Of a DNA stretch of 6,551 nucleotides, positions 1 through 5,954 are shown one piece after another. Made by a program: the position numbers and the translations under genes. Under the pieces are notes generated by a model. The model ran no database searches. It saw only the letters and a list, made by a program, of their open reading frames with translations, and was not told the DNA's origin. Numbering within the stretch: the first letter of the stretch is position 1; every line of letters begins with the position of its first letter. The stretch comes from CAZKTS01 sp964555735 (GTDB lineage: Bacteria; Actinomycetota; Acidimicrobiia; IMCC26256; PALSA-555): contig CAZKTS010000382.1 in the NCBI GenBank assembly GCA_964555735.1, forward strand, positions 1-6,551. Direction: 5' to 3'.

Positions 1-20
1 CCGAACTCAGTGGCTCCGAC

Positions 21-45
21 ACTCGGCGCCGAACCGGCCCCGAGT
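21..45. repeat. Strong inverted repeat / hairpin upstream of the first TrkA gene
   Basis: Bases 21-31 (ACTCGGCGCCG) pair with 35-45 (CGGCCCCGAGT): ten base pairs, one internal C-C mismatch (27 against 39) and an AAC triloop at 32-34. No T-run follows on the right, and the complementary strand shows none either. It could be a U-less terminator of a gene to the left, an operator, or part of a divergent promoter region. The sequence shows the structure clearly; its role is open. Confidence 0.5.
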
Positions 46-57
46 CGCGAGCGTCGA

Positions 58-63
58 TAGCAT
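58..63 (+). promoter_or_regulatory. Possible -10 box for the TrkA pair
   Basis: TAGCAT fits the actinobacterial TAnnnT -10 pattern. It would put the transcription start near base 70, giving a leader of about 22 nt that contains the Shine-Dalgarno at 81-86. I see no convincing -35 element at the right distance, so this rests on the hexamer and its position only. Confidence 0.28.
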
Positions 64-65
64 CG

Positions 66-77
66 CAGATGCATCTG
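66..77. promoter_or_regulatory. 12-bp perfect palindrome, candidate operator
   Basis: CAGATGCATCTG is its own reverse complement and sits between the possible -10 box and the ribosome binding site, over the predicted transcription start. That is where a dimeric repressor would bind. A 12-bp palindrome is expected about once or twice by chance in a window this size, so the position is the main argument. Confidence 0.3.
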
Positions 78-80
78 TCG

Positions 81-86
81 GGGAGG
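81..86 (+). promoter_or_regulatory. Shine-Dalgarno that sets the first TrkA start
   Basis: GGGAGG lies 5 nt before the GTG at 92 and is the best ribosome binding site in the window. It favours the GTG over the ATG at 69, which is in another frame. The GTG also starts exactly at the first beta strand of the Rossmann fold. Confidence 0.7.
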
Positions 87-91
87 CGAGT

Positions 92-754
92 GTGCACGTC
101 GTCGTCGTGGGCTGTGGTCGGGTCGGCAGCGAGCTGTCCGGATCGCTGGAGAAGGCCGGTCACTCCGTCGCGGTCGTCGACAAGCGCGCGTCAGCCTTCC
201 GACGGCTGCCCGCCACGTTCACCGGTCAGCGGGTCGTGGGCTTCGGCTTCGACCGCGACCATCTCGTCGAGGCGGGCATCGAGCGGGCCGACGCCGTCGC
301 CGCGGTGACCAGCGGCGACAACTCGAACATCCTCACCGCCCGCATCGCCCGGGAGAACTTCGGCATCGAGCGGGTGGTCGCCCGCATCTACGACCCCCGG
401 CGGGCGCTCATCTACCAGCGGCTGGGCATCCCCACGGTCGCCACCGTCACCTGGACCACCGACCAGGTGATGCGGCGCCTCCTGCCCACCGGCGAGCCTG
501 CGCACGACTGGATCGACCAGAGCGGCAAGGTCTGCCTCGTGGAGTTCGCCATCCCGCCCGCATGGATGGGCAAGAAGCTCGCGGGACTCAACGAGCCTGC
601 GAGCTTCTGGCTCACCGCGGTCACGCGGTTCGGTGGCGCCGAGGTGGTCGGCGTCGATGCCGTCGGCCAGGAGGGCGACGTCCTGCACTTCGTCGCCGAT
701 GTCGCCGCGCTCGACGCCTTGCGCGAGCGCCTCGAGCAGGGACCGGAGCACTGA
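92..754 (+). CDS. trkA: TrkA family K+ transport regulatory protein (CeoB-like)
   Basis: A 220-residue cytosolic regulator of the TrkA/KTN (RCK) family, which binds NAD(H) or another nucleotide and gates a membrane K+ transporter. Residues 1-120 are the TrkA_N Rossmann domain: GCGRVG at 7-12 supplies the GxGxxG loop, and D30 ends beta strand 2, where the ribose is usually held. ARIYDPRRA (97-105) and LGIPTVATVTWTTDQ (111-125) are typical of the CeoB-like actinobacterial subgroup as I recall it. Residues 135-217 would be a degenerate TrkA_C domain. At 50-51 the common Gly-Asp is Gly-Phe, which I believe is normal in this subgroup. The start is GTG with a strong Shine-Dalgarno. The stop overlaps the next start by one base (TGATG), so the two TrkA proteins are probably made together and may form a heteromer. 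No channel subunit lies in the window; it may be elsewhere or upstream. Confidence 0.9.
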   Translation: MHVVVVGCGRVGSELSGSLEKAGHSVAVVDKRASAFRRLPATFTGQRVVGFGFDRDHLVEAGIERADAVAAVTSGDNSNILTARIARENFGIERVVARIYDPRRALIYQRLGIPTVATVTWTTDQVMRRLLPTGEPAHDWIDQSGKVCLVEFAIPPAWMGKKLAGLNEPASFWLTAVTRFGGAEVVGVDAVGQEGDVLHFVADVAALDALRERLEQGPEH

Positions 755-1419
755 TGCGCGTCGCCATCGCCGGGGCCGGTGCCGTCGGCCTCTTCATCGC
801 CAACGACCTCGAGGCCAACGGGCACGACGTGCTGCTCATCGAGCAGCAGCCCGAGGTGCGTGAGCGCGCGACGACCGCCGACGGCGTCGAGTGGTTCATC
901 GGCGACGCATGCGAGGTGTCGTCGTTGCGCGACGCAGGCCTCGAGCGCTGTGAGGTGGTCGTCGCCGCCACCGGGGACGACGAGGACAACCTAGTCGTGT
1001 CGCTGCTCGCGAAGACGGAGTTCGCGGTGCCGCGCGTCATCGCGCGCGTCAACAGCCCGAAGAACGAGTGGCTGTTCAACGAGAACTGGGGGGTCGACAT
1101 GGCCGTGTCGACGCCCCACCTGATCACCGCCCTCGTGGAGGAGGCGGTGACCGTCGGGCGCCTGGTGCGGATCCTCCAGTTCGAAGGTGGTCAGGCGCGC
1201 CTCGTGGAGGTCCGCCTGGCCGAGGACTCGCCCGCGGTCGACAAGGCGATCGCCGAGATCGACGTGCCGCGCGACGCGACGTTCGTCGCGGTGGTGCGCG
1301 ACGAGCACGTGGTGATGCCGCGCGGCGACACCGTGTTCGAGGCGGGCGACGAGGTGCTGGCGATGGTGACGCCGGACTCCGAGGACGAGGTTCGCAAGCT
1401 CCTCGCCGGCGGCGACTGA
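754..1419 (+). CDS. trkA: TrkA family K+ transport regulatory protein (CeoC-like)
   Basis: The second TrkA/KTN regulator, 221 residues, coupled to the first by a one-base stop/start overlap. The ATG at 754 has GGAG at 745-748, 5 nt upstream; longer in-frame extensions would run into the previous gene and lack the fold's first strand. Residues 1-118 are TrkA_N: GAGAVG at 7-12, E30 at the ribose position, GDACEVSSL at 50-58, the conserved GDDEDN at 74-79 and ARVNSPKNEWLF at 97-108. Residues 138-218 are a well-formed TrkA_C ligand domain with the usual VFEAGDEVLAMV (194-205) near the end. It resembles classical TrkA more closely than its partner does, especially in the C-terminal domain. The pair likely forms the cytosolic gating ring of a Trk/Ktr-type or similar K+ transporter; the exact partner cannot be told from this window. 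Confidence 0.92.
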   Translation: MRVAIAGAGAVGLFIANDLEANGHDVLLIEQQPEVRERATTADGVEWFIGDACEVSSLRDAGLERCEVVVAATGDDEDNLVVSLLAKTEFAVPRVIARVNSPKNEWLFNENWGVDMAVSTPHLITALVEEAVTVGRLVRILQFEGGQARLVEVRLAEDSPAVDKAIAEIDVPRDATFVAVVRDEHVVMPRGDTVFEAGDEVLAMVTPDSEDEVRKLLAGGD

Positions 1420-1433
1420 CCGCCTCGCTCCAG

Positions 1434-1457
1434 TCCCGCGCCGCGGCGCCTACGGGA
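1434..1457. terminator. Possible weak bidirectional hairpin between convergent genes
   Basis: TCCCG (1434-1438) pairs with CGGGA (1453-1457) around a GC-rich centre that includes the perfect palindrome GCGCCGCGGCGC at 1438-1449. It lies in the 30-base gap between the convergent TrkA and OB-fold genes and overlaps the latter's stop. There is no T-tract, and the stem is modest for DNA this GC-rich, so it is a tentative call. Confidence 0.22.
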
Positions 1458-1803
1458 GCAGCGTGTAGAGCGGGTTGAAGATCAGCGACCGGCTGCCGTG
1501 CCGGCCCGCGACCCCTTCGACCATCAGGTGGCGACCGGGCGTGATCCCCGCGATCTTCTTGCGGCCCATGAACACCGCGGTGGCCGAGCTGCGTCCGTCG
1601 GTGATCGTGACCTCGAGCGCCGGCGCACCCGCTCGCGGCACGATGCGAACCGAACGCACCTCGCCGCCGATGCGCACGTTCGTGCGCGGTGCGATGTCGG
1701 GGATCGGCGTGAGCCCGTGCGCGTCGCAGAAGTGCTCGAGCTCCTCGCGGTCCTGCTCCTCGACCGACGCGGTGAGCCGCTTCACGACCTTCTTCAGCGC
1801 CAC
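1450..1803 (-). CDS. Stand-alone OB-fold nucleic-acid-binding domain protein
   Basis: A 117-residue protein made of a charged, probably helical N-terminus (residues 1-37, with VKRLTASVEEQDREELEHF) and one OB-fold domain (about 38-116). Signature stretches are VPRAGAPALEVTITDG (55-70), VFMGRKKIAGITPGR (77-91) and the end IFNPLYTLLP (108-117). These match, from memory, a small conserved actinobacterial family that sits near ceoBC in Mycobacterium (Rv2694c-like) and in Streptomyces. The fold is the RecG-wedge/tRNA-anticodon type that usually binds single-stranded nucleic acid; the ligand and role are not established. The GTG start at 1803 has no proper Shine-Dalgarno but a TAnnnT box ends 6 nt before it, suggesting leaderless translation. 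A GTG at residue 7 is an alternative start. It stops at a TAG, the only one among the genes here, and faces the TrkA pair. Confidence 0.85.
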   Translation of the reverse strand: MALKKVVKRLTASVEEQDREELEHFCDAHGLTPIPDIAPRTNVRIGGEVRSVRIVPRAGAPALEVTITDGRSSATAVFMGRKKIAGITPGRHLMVEGVAGRHGSRSLIFNPLYTLLP

Positions 1804-1809
1804 GACCTG

Positions 1810-1815
1810 ACCCTA
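1810..1815 (-). promoter_or_regulatory. Candidate leaderless -10 box for the OB-fold gene
   Basis: Read on the minus strand this is TAGGGT, a TAnnnT -10 hexamer, followed by 6 nt (CAGGTC) and then the GTG start. With the usual 6-nt discriminator, the first transcribed base would be the G of the start codon. That is the standard leaderless layout of actinobacteria and explains the missing Shine-Dalgarno. AGGACA, read on the minus strand 15 nt further upstream, is a poor -35 match at short spacing. Confidence 0.5.
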
Positions 1816-1835
1816 GTGGCGGGGGGTCGGTGTCC

Positions 1836-1841
1836 TATCCT
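1836..1841 (+). promoter_or_regulatory. Candidate -10 box for the envelope/helicase gene cluster
   Basis: TATCCT matches TAnnnT and ends 9 nt before the ATG at 1851. That would give a transcript starting at about 1848 with almost no leader. The competing reading is that translation starts at the GTG at 1830, preceded by a run of six G at 1821-1826; then this hexamer would be inside the gene. No -35 element is visible. Confidence 0.35.
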
Positions 1842-1850
1842 GAAACCGCC

Positions 1851-2717
1851 ATGTCGCAGCCCCCCGTTCCACCGCGCAAGCGAAACGCGCCCGTCGTCGT
1901 CTACCCCGGCTCTCCTCCCCCGGCCGCCGGACGCCCGCCGACCCGCTCCGGACCCCCCGCCGGCCCGCCCCCGGGCGGCCAGGGTGGTGGTCGGAGCGGC
2001 CCGCCCCGCCAGCCGCAGCAGCCGTCGCGGGGTCGCCCCGCGCCGCAGCGCCGCTCGGGCGGCAAGCGCGCCCTCGTCATCGCCCTCGTGCTCGTGGCCG
2101 TCGTCGCGATCGCGGGCGGCGCGTACGCGATCCTCGGTGGTGGCGGCGGCGGCTCCGACGGCCCCGAGTTCAAGGCGTCGACGTCGGTCGACCTCCAGGT
2201 CGGCCCCAAGGCCACCGAGCCCGTCGGTCTCACCGGTCCGCAGCTCCCGGACGACCAGGCCCAGGCGATGCTGCAGTCGATCGGCACCTACGTCGACGGC
2301 GGCATCGTGAAGGCGCTGCGCACCGGCAAGGCCGACGACGCCGAGCTCACCCCGCTCTTCGACGCCGCGGCCCAGGCGCAGCTCGCCGGTGCGGCGCGAC
2401 CCGTGCTCTTCGACGAGGGCCTCCCGAAGGCCGTCGGCAAGATCACGGTCACCACTCCGCCCGTCGCGTTCACGTCGCTGAGCGCCGCCGACGACTCCCT
2501 CGTGCTCGTCGCGACGAACGTCGACCTCAAGATCTCCGCCCAGGCCGAGAAGGGCACCGTGACCATCCAGCGCACGGGCTCCTTCGTGTTCGCCCCCGAC
2601 GGCGCGGGTGGTTGGAAGATCACGGCCTGGAGCTTCGACGTGAACCGGGGCGGCACCGCCCTGCCCACCACCACGTCCGCCCCGGCCGCCCCGCCCTCGA
2701 GCACCCCCACAGGATGA
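1851..2717 (+). CDS. Proline-rich single-pass membrane protein, function unknown
   Basis: A 288-residue protein I do not recognise as a named family. Residues 1-70 are a disordered, Pro/Gly/Arg-rich cytoplasmic tail. Residues 74-95 (ALVIALVLVAVVAIAGG and the next five) are one transmembrane helix preceded by Arg/Lys, which predicts an N-in, C-out topology. A GGGGGGSDG linker follows, and residues 107-268 form the outer domain, with VGKITVTTPPVAF at 195-207 and a closing strand pattern WKITAWSFDVNR at 255-266 that recalls NTF2-like or Mce-associated domains. The C-terminus (269-288) is a Thr/Pro/Ala tail. The protein has no cysteine. The start is ambiguous: ATG 1851 sits just after a possible -10 box, while an in-frame GTG at 1830 would add seven residues. 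Its stop overlaps the ATGs of the LCP gene, so the two are likely translated together, which suggests an envelope role. Real coding is well supported; function is not. Confidence 0.8.
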   Translation: MSQPPVPPRKRNAPVVVYPGSPPPAAGRPPTRSGPPAGPPPGGQGGGRSGPPRQPQQPSRGRPAPQRRSGGKRALVIALVLVAVVAIAGGAYAILGGGGGGSDGPEFKASTSVDLQVGPKATEPVGLTGPQLPDDQAQAMLQSIGTYVDGGIVKALRTGKADDAELTPLFDAAAQAQLAGAARPVLFDEGLPKAVGKITVTTPPVAFTSLSAADDSLVLVATNVDLKISAQAEKGTVTIQRTGSFVFAPDGAGGWKITAWSFDVNRGGTALPTTTSAPAAPPSSTPTG

Positions 2718-2719
2718 TG

Positions 2720-3670
2720 ATGCGTCTCTCCACCCCCTCCACCGGCGCGCTCCGGCACCCGCTCGTGCGCCTGCTCGTCGCGATCCCCCTCTGCGGCGTG
2801 CTCGTCGCCGGGCTGCTCTCGGCCGCGTGGCTCGCGCTCGGCGACAACACGCCGGCCAAGGGTGCGATCTGGTTCCAGGTCACGGGCACGAGCGAGACCG
2901 ACTTCACCGGCGCGCCCGATCAGCCGTTCTTCTTCCTCGCGCTCGGCAACGACGGCCGCACCGACGAGGACAAGGGTCTCGGCGACGCGATCCACGTGAT
3001 CGGCGTGAACCCGACCACCAAGCAGGCGACGATCATCAACGTGCCGCGCGACACGCAGGCGCCGGCCGGCGACAAGATCAACGCGTACCACGCGCTCGAC
3101 GGGCTGCCCGGCATCGTCCAGCAGCTCAACCAGATGATGGGCATCACCATCCAGTACGCGGTGACGACCAACTTCCCCGGTCTGAGCACGATGGTCGACT
3201 CCATCGGCGGCCTCGACATCAACCTGCCGCCGATGACCGAAGGCGACGGCGAGTGGAACGACACCGCGACTGGTGCGGTGTTCGCAGCCGGCCCCCAGAA
3301 GATGACCGGTGAGCAGGTGCTGGCGCTCGCGCGCGACCGTCACGACTTCGAGGTGACCGGCGACGTCAGCCGCACCGCGACGCAGGCGTTCATCATCATC
3401 TCGGCCCTCACCCAGCTGCGCGCCCAGAACCCCGGCGACGCCGGCACGCTGCACCTGGTGACGCTGCTCGCCCGCCACGTGAAGACCGAGGGCGTGTCGC
3501 TCACCGACATGTTCCGTCTCGGCCGGCTCGGGCTCTCCATCGACCCGGCGAACGTGAAGAGCATCACCGTGCCGGTCGGCCAGGGCGGCGGCACCAACCT
3601 CACCCTCACCGGCGAGGCGCAGACGCTGTTCCAGGACTTCGCCGACGACGGAGTCGTCCAGAGCCAGTGA
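2720..3670 (+). CDS. LCP (LytR-CpsA-Psr) family envelope protein
   Basis: A 316-residue LCP protein. Family members transfer lipid-pyrophosphate-linked glycopolymers onto peptidoglycan (arabinogalactan, teichoic acid or capsule) at the outer face of the membrane. Residues 17-40 are the membrane anchor. The catalytic domain follows with LALGNDGR (73-80), GDAIHV (88-93), NVPRDT (107-112), KINAYHA (119-125), VDSIGGLDI (159-167), GEQVLALARDRHDF (197-210) and GDVSRTATQ (214-222). The Asp and Arg of the first motifs and the Arg pair of ARDR are present. Two positions differ from the common pattern: RSD in the second motif reads LGD, and the Arg before the final Gln of RxxRQ is Thr221. There is no LytR_C domain. 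Three consecutive in-frame ATGs occur at 2714, 2717 and 2720; I chose 2720 because AGGA at 2711-2714 is 5 nt away, though 2714 would give a classic 4-nt overlap with the preceding stop. Confidence 0.85.
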   Translation: MRLSTPSTGALRHPLVRLLVAIPLCGVLVAGLLSAAWLALGDNTPAKGAIWFQVTGTSETDFTGAPDQPFFFLALGNDGRTDEDKGLGDAIHVIGVNPTTKQATIINVPRDTQAPAGDKINAYHALDGLPGIVQQLNQMMGITIQYAVTTNFPGLSTMVDSIGGLDINLPPMTEGDGEWNDTATGAVFAAGPQKMTGEQVLALARDRHDFEVTGDVSRTATQAFIIISALTQLRAQNPGDAGTLHLVTLLARHVKTEGVSLTDMFRLGRLGLSIDPANVKSITVPVGQGGGTNLTLTGEAQTLFQDFADDGVVQSQ

Positions 3671-3674
3671 CGGG

Positions 3675-5954
3675 GTGCTGACCGCGGACGCGTGTGACAC
3701 CGCGCTCGCGCTCACCCGCGAGCCGGACGCCCGGGAGCGGGTCGCGTTCGCGACGACGGTCCCCGCCCGCGCCGCTCGCTATGCGGAGCTCGCCACCGAG
3801 CTCCACCCGAAGGTGCACGAGCGGTTGCTCGCCGGCGGCCGCTTCCCCCTCTGGACGCACCAGGCCGCCGCCGTCGACCTGCTGCGCGCGGGCACGCACA
3901 CCGTCGTCACCACGGGCACCGCGTCGGGCAAGAGCCTCTGCTACCAGGTGCCGATCGTCGACGCGGTCGAGCACGACAACCGGTCGACCGCGCTGCTGGT
4001 CTTCCCCACCAAGGCGCTCGCGCAGGATCAGCTGCGGTCGCTGCGGGAGTGGTTGCTACCCGACGTCGTCGCCGCGACCTACGACGGCGACACTCCCGTC
4101 GACGACCGCACGCGCATCCGCCGCGCGAGCAACGTCGTGCTTACGAACCCGGAGATGTTGCACCAGGGGATGCTGCCGTACCACGAGCGGTGGGCGACGT
4201 TCCTCATGCGCCTTCGGTACGTCGTCGTCGACGAGCTCCACTCGCTGCGGGGCATCTTCGGCAGCCACGTCGCGCACGTGCTGCGCCGCCTTCGCCGCGT
4301 GGCCGCCCACTACGGGTCGGACCCGACCTTCTGCTTCACCAGCGCGACCATCGGCAACGCGTCCGACCTCGCGGCCGCCTTGTGTGGCGATCCGGTCGTC
4401 ACCGTGGAGGGCGACGGTGCGCCGCGCGCCGAGCGGGCCTTCGTCTGCTGGCAGCGTCCGCTGCTCGACGAGGGCGCGGGCGTGCGCGCCTCCGCGAACC
4501 TGGAGACCGCGAACCTGCTCGCGCGCTTCGTCGCGGCCGGGCACCAGACGCTCGCCTTCGGGAGGAGTCGCCGCGCGAGCGAGCTCGTTGCCGCCGCGGC
4601 CGGCCGCCTCCTCACCGAGCGTTGCGGTGACGGCGCTCCGCGAGTCGCGGCGTACCGCGCCGGCTACCTGCCCGCCGAACGGCGCGAGCTCGAGCAGGCG
4701 CTGTCGTCGGGAGATCTCCGCGGCGTCGCCGCGACCACGGCCCTCGAGCTCGGGATCGACGTCGGCGGGCTCGACGCGGTCGTGCTCAACGGCTTCCCCG
4801 GCACCCTCGCGTCGATGCGCCAACAGACCGGTCGGGCGGGGCGCGGCGACCGCCGCGCGGCCGCCGTGCTCGTGTGCGGCGACGATCAGCTCGACCAGTG
4901 GTACGCCCGCCACCCCGACGAGCTGCTCGGGCGCCCGTCGGAGGCCGCAGTCGCGAACCCCGACAACCCGTTCGTGCTCGGCCCCCACGTGGCGTGCGCC
5001 GCGCACGAGCTGCCGCTCACGCCGGCCGACGGGCGCTGGTTCGGCCCCGGCTTCGACGACGCGGTCCGCGAGCACGTGATGGCCGATCGCCTCAAGCCGC
5101 GCCACGGCCGGATGTTCTGGGCCGAGCGGGAGCCGCCGGCGCCGACGGTCAGCCTCCGGACCGGCTCGTCGGTCGAGTACGACCTGGTGGACCTCGCCGG
5201 CGACACCGTCGGCACGGTCGACGGCAGCCGCATCTTCCAGGTCGCGCACCCGGGCGCGATCTACCTCCACCAGGGGCGCACCTACCGCGTGGCCTCGCTC
5301 GACACCGCCGAGCACCGCGCTGTGCTCGAGCCCGCCGACGACGCCGACGAGTTCACCCAGACGCGCGAGGACAGCGACCTGGTGCTGCTCGACGAGGGCC
5401 CGACGGTGGGGGTGGGCGGCGGCGCGGCTCGCGTCGCGACCGTCGAGGTGACGACCCGGATCACCGGCTACCAGCGCAAGCGGGTCTCGACCCGCGAGGT
5501 CTTCGACACCGTCGACCTCGACCTGCCGCCGAGCACGCTCACCACGCGCGCGGTCTGCTTCACCATCCCGCTCACCCGGCTGCTCGCCACCGGCCTCGCA
5601 CCGAACCGCGTGCTCGGCACCGTGCACGCGGCGGAGCACGCGCTGATCGGGATGCTCCCGCTGTTCGCGATCTGCGACCGGTGGGACGTCGGCGGGCTCT
5701 CCACGCCGCTGCACCCGGCCACCGGTGAGCCGACGATCTTCGTGTACGACGGCTACCCCGGCGGTTCCGGCATCGCCGAGCTGTCGTTCGACCGCGTGCA
5801 CGAGCACCTCGCCGCCGCGCTCGAGGTGGTGCGCGAGTGCCCGTGCGACGACGGCTGCCCGTCGTGCGTGCAGTCGCCGAAGTGCGGCAACTGGAACGAG
5901 TACCTCGACAAGGGTGGCGCGATCACGCTGCTCCGCCTGCTCGCTCGCGCCTGA
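3675..5954 (+). CDS. SF2 DEAD/DEAH-type helicase with DUF1998 zinc-cluster domain (MrfA/SftH-like)
   Basis: A 759-residue ATP-dependent helicase with all core SF2 motifs: PLWTHQAA (58-65), Walker A TTGTASGKS (79-87), Ia PTKALAQDQ (111-119), Ib TNPEML (157-162), II DELH (186-189), III TSATIGN (222-228), IV QTLAFGRSRR (291-300), V TTALELGIDVGG (354-365) and VI QQTGRAGRG (383-391). A middle beta-rich region (about 490-575) precedes the DUF1998 part, with HAAEHALIG (651-659), YDGYPGGSGIAE (691-702) and cysteines C722, C724, C728, C731 plus C737. Length and layout match Bacillus MrfA (mitomycin repair), mycobacterial SftH (a 3'-to-5' DNA translocase) and yeast Hrq1. It fits the actinobacterial 'helicase/secretion neighborhood' DEAH-box family (TIGR03817 from memory), which agrees with the TadE-like genes next door. 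The GTG start follows the LCP stop by 4 nt with no good Shine-Dalgarno, so it likely depends on coupling. A DNA repair role is inferred from relatives. Confidence 0.93.
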   Translation: MLTADACDTALALTREPDARERVAFATTVPARAARYAELATELHPKVHERLLAGGRFPLWTHQAAAVDLLRAGTHTVVTTGTASGKSLCYQVPIVDAVEHDNRSTALLVFPTKALAQDQLRSLREWLLPDVVAATYDGDTPVDDRTRIRRASNVVLTNPEMLHQGMLPYHERWATFLMRLRYVVVDELHSLRGIFGSHVAHVLRRLRRVAAHYGSDPTFCFTSATIGNASDLAAALCGDPVVTVEGDGAPRAERAFVCWQRPLLDEGAGVRASANLETANLLARFVAAGHQTLAFGRSRRASELVAAAAGRLLTERCGDGAPRVAAYRAGYLPAERRELEQALSSGDLRGVAATTALELGIDVGGLDAVVLNGFPGTLASMRQQTGRAGRGDRRAAAVLVCGDDQLDQWYARHPDELLGRPSEAAVANPDNPFVLGPHVACAAHELPLTPADGRWFGPGFDDAVREHVMADRLKPRHGRMFWAEREPPAPTVSLRTGSSVEYDLVDLAGDTVGTVDGSRIFQVAHPGAIYLHQGRTYRVASLDTAEHRAVLEPADDADEFTQTREDSDLVLLDEGPTVGVGGGAARVATVEVTTRITGYQRKRVSTREVFDTVDLDLPPSTLTTRAVCFTIPLTRLLATGLAPNRVLGTVHAAEHALIGMLPLFAICDRWDVGGLSTPLHPATGEPTIFVYDGYPGGSGIAELSFDRVHEHLAAALEVVRECPCDDGCPSCVQSPKCGNWNEYLDKGGAITLLRLLARA

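Noticed and set aside
1..91. Short minus-strand frame of about 18 codons (ATG near 66 to TGA near 7)
   Set aside because: It is very short, without a ribosome binding site or resemblance to a known peptide; chance is the simpler explanation.
1475..1810. 111-codon open frame on the plus strand opposite the OB-fold gene
   Set aside because: The minus-strand reading gives a recognisable conserved OB-fold family; the plus-strand reading is a mirror of it without any motif.
1900..2060. C/G-rich, repetitive-looking stretch near the start of the membrane protein gene
   Set aside because: It encodes a Pro/Gly/Arg-rich tail in a continuous frame; CCG/CCC/GGC codons account for the pattern.
2288..3715. 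475-codon open frame on the minus strand across the membrane protein and LCP genes
   Set aside because: It is antisense to two genes, one of which is a clear LCP family member, and its translation has no recognisable fold.
4056..5807. 583-codon open frame on the minus strand inside the helicase gene
   Set aside because: It lies fully antisense to a helicase with every motif intact. Its translation is low-complexity Arg/Glu/Val/Ala-rich, which is common on the opposite strand of GC-rich genes, and I see no domain.
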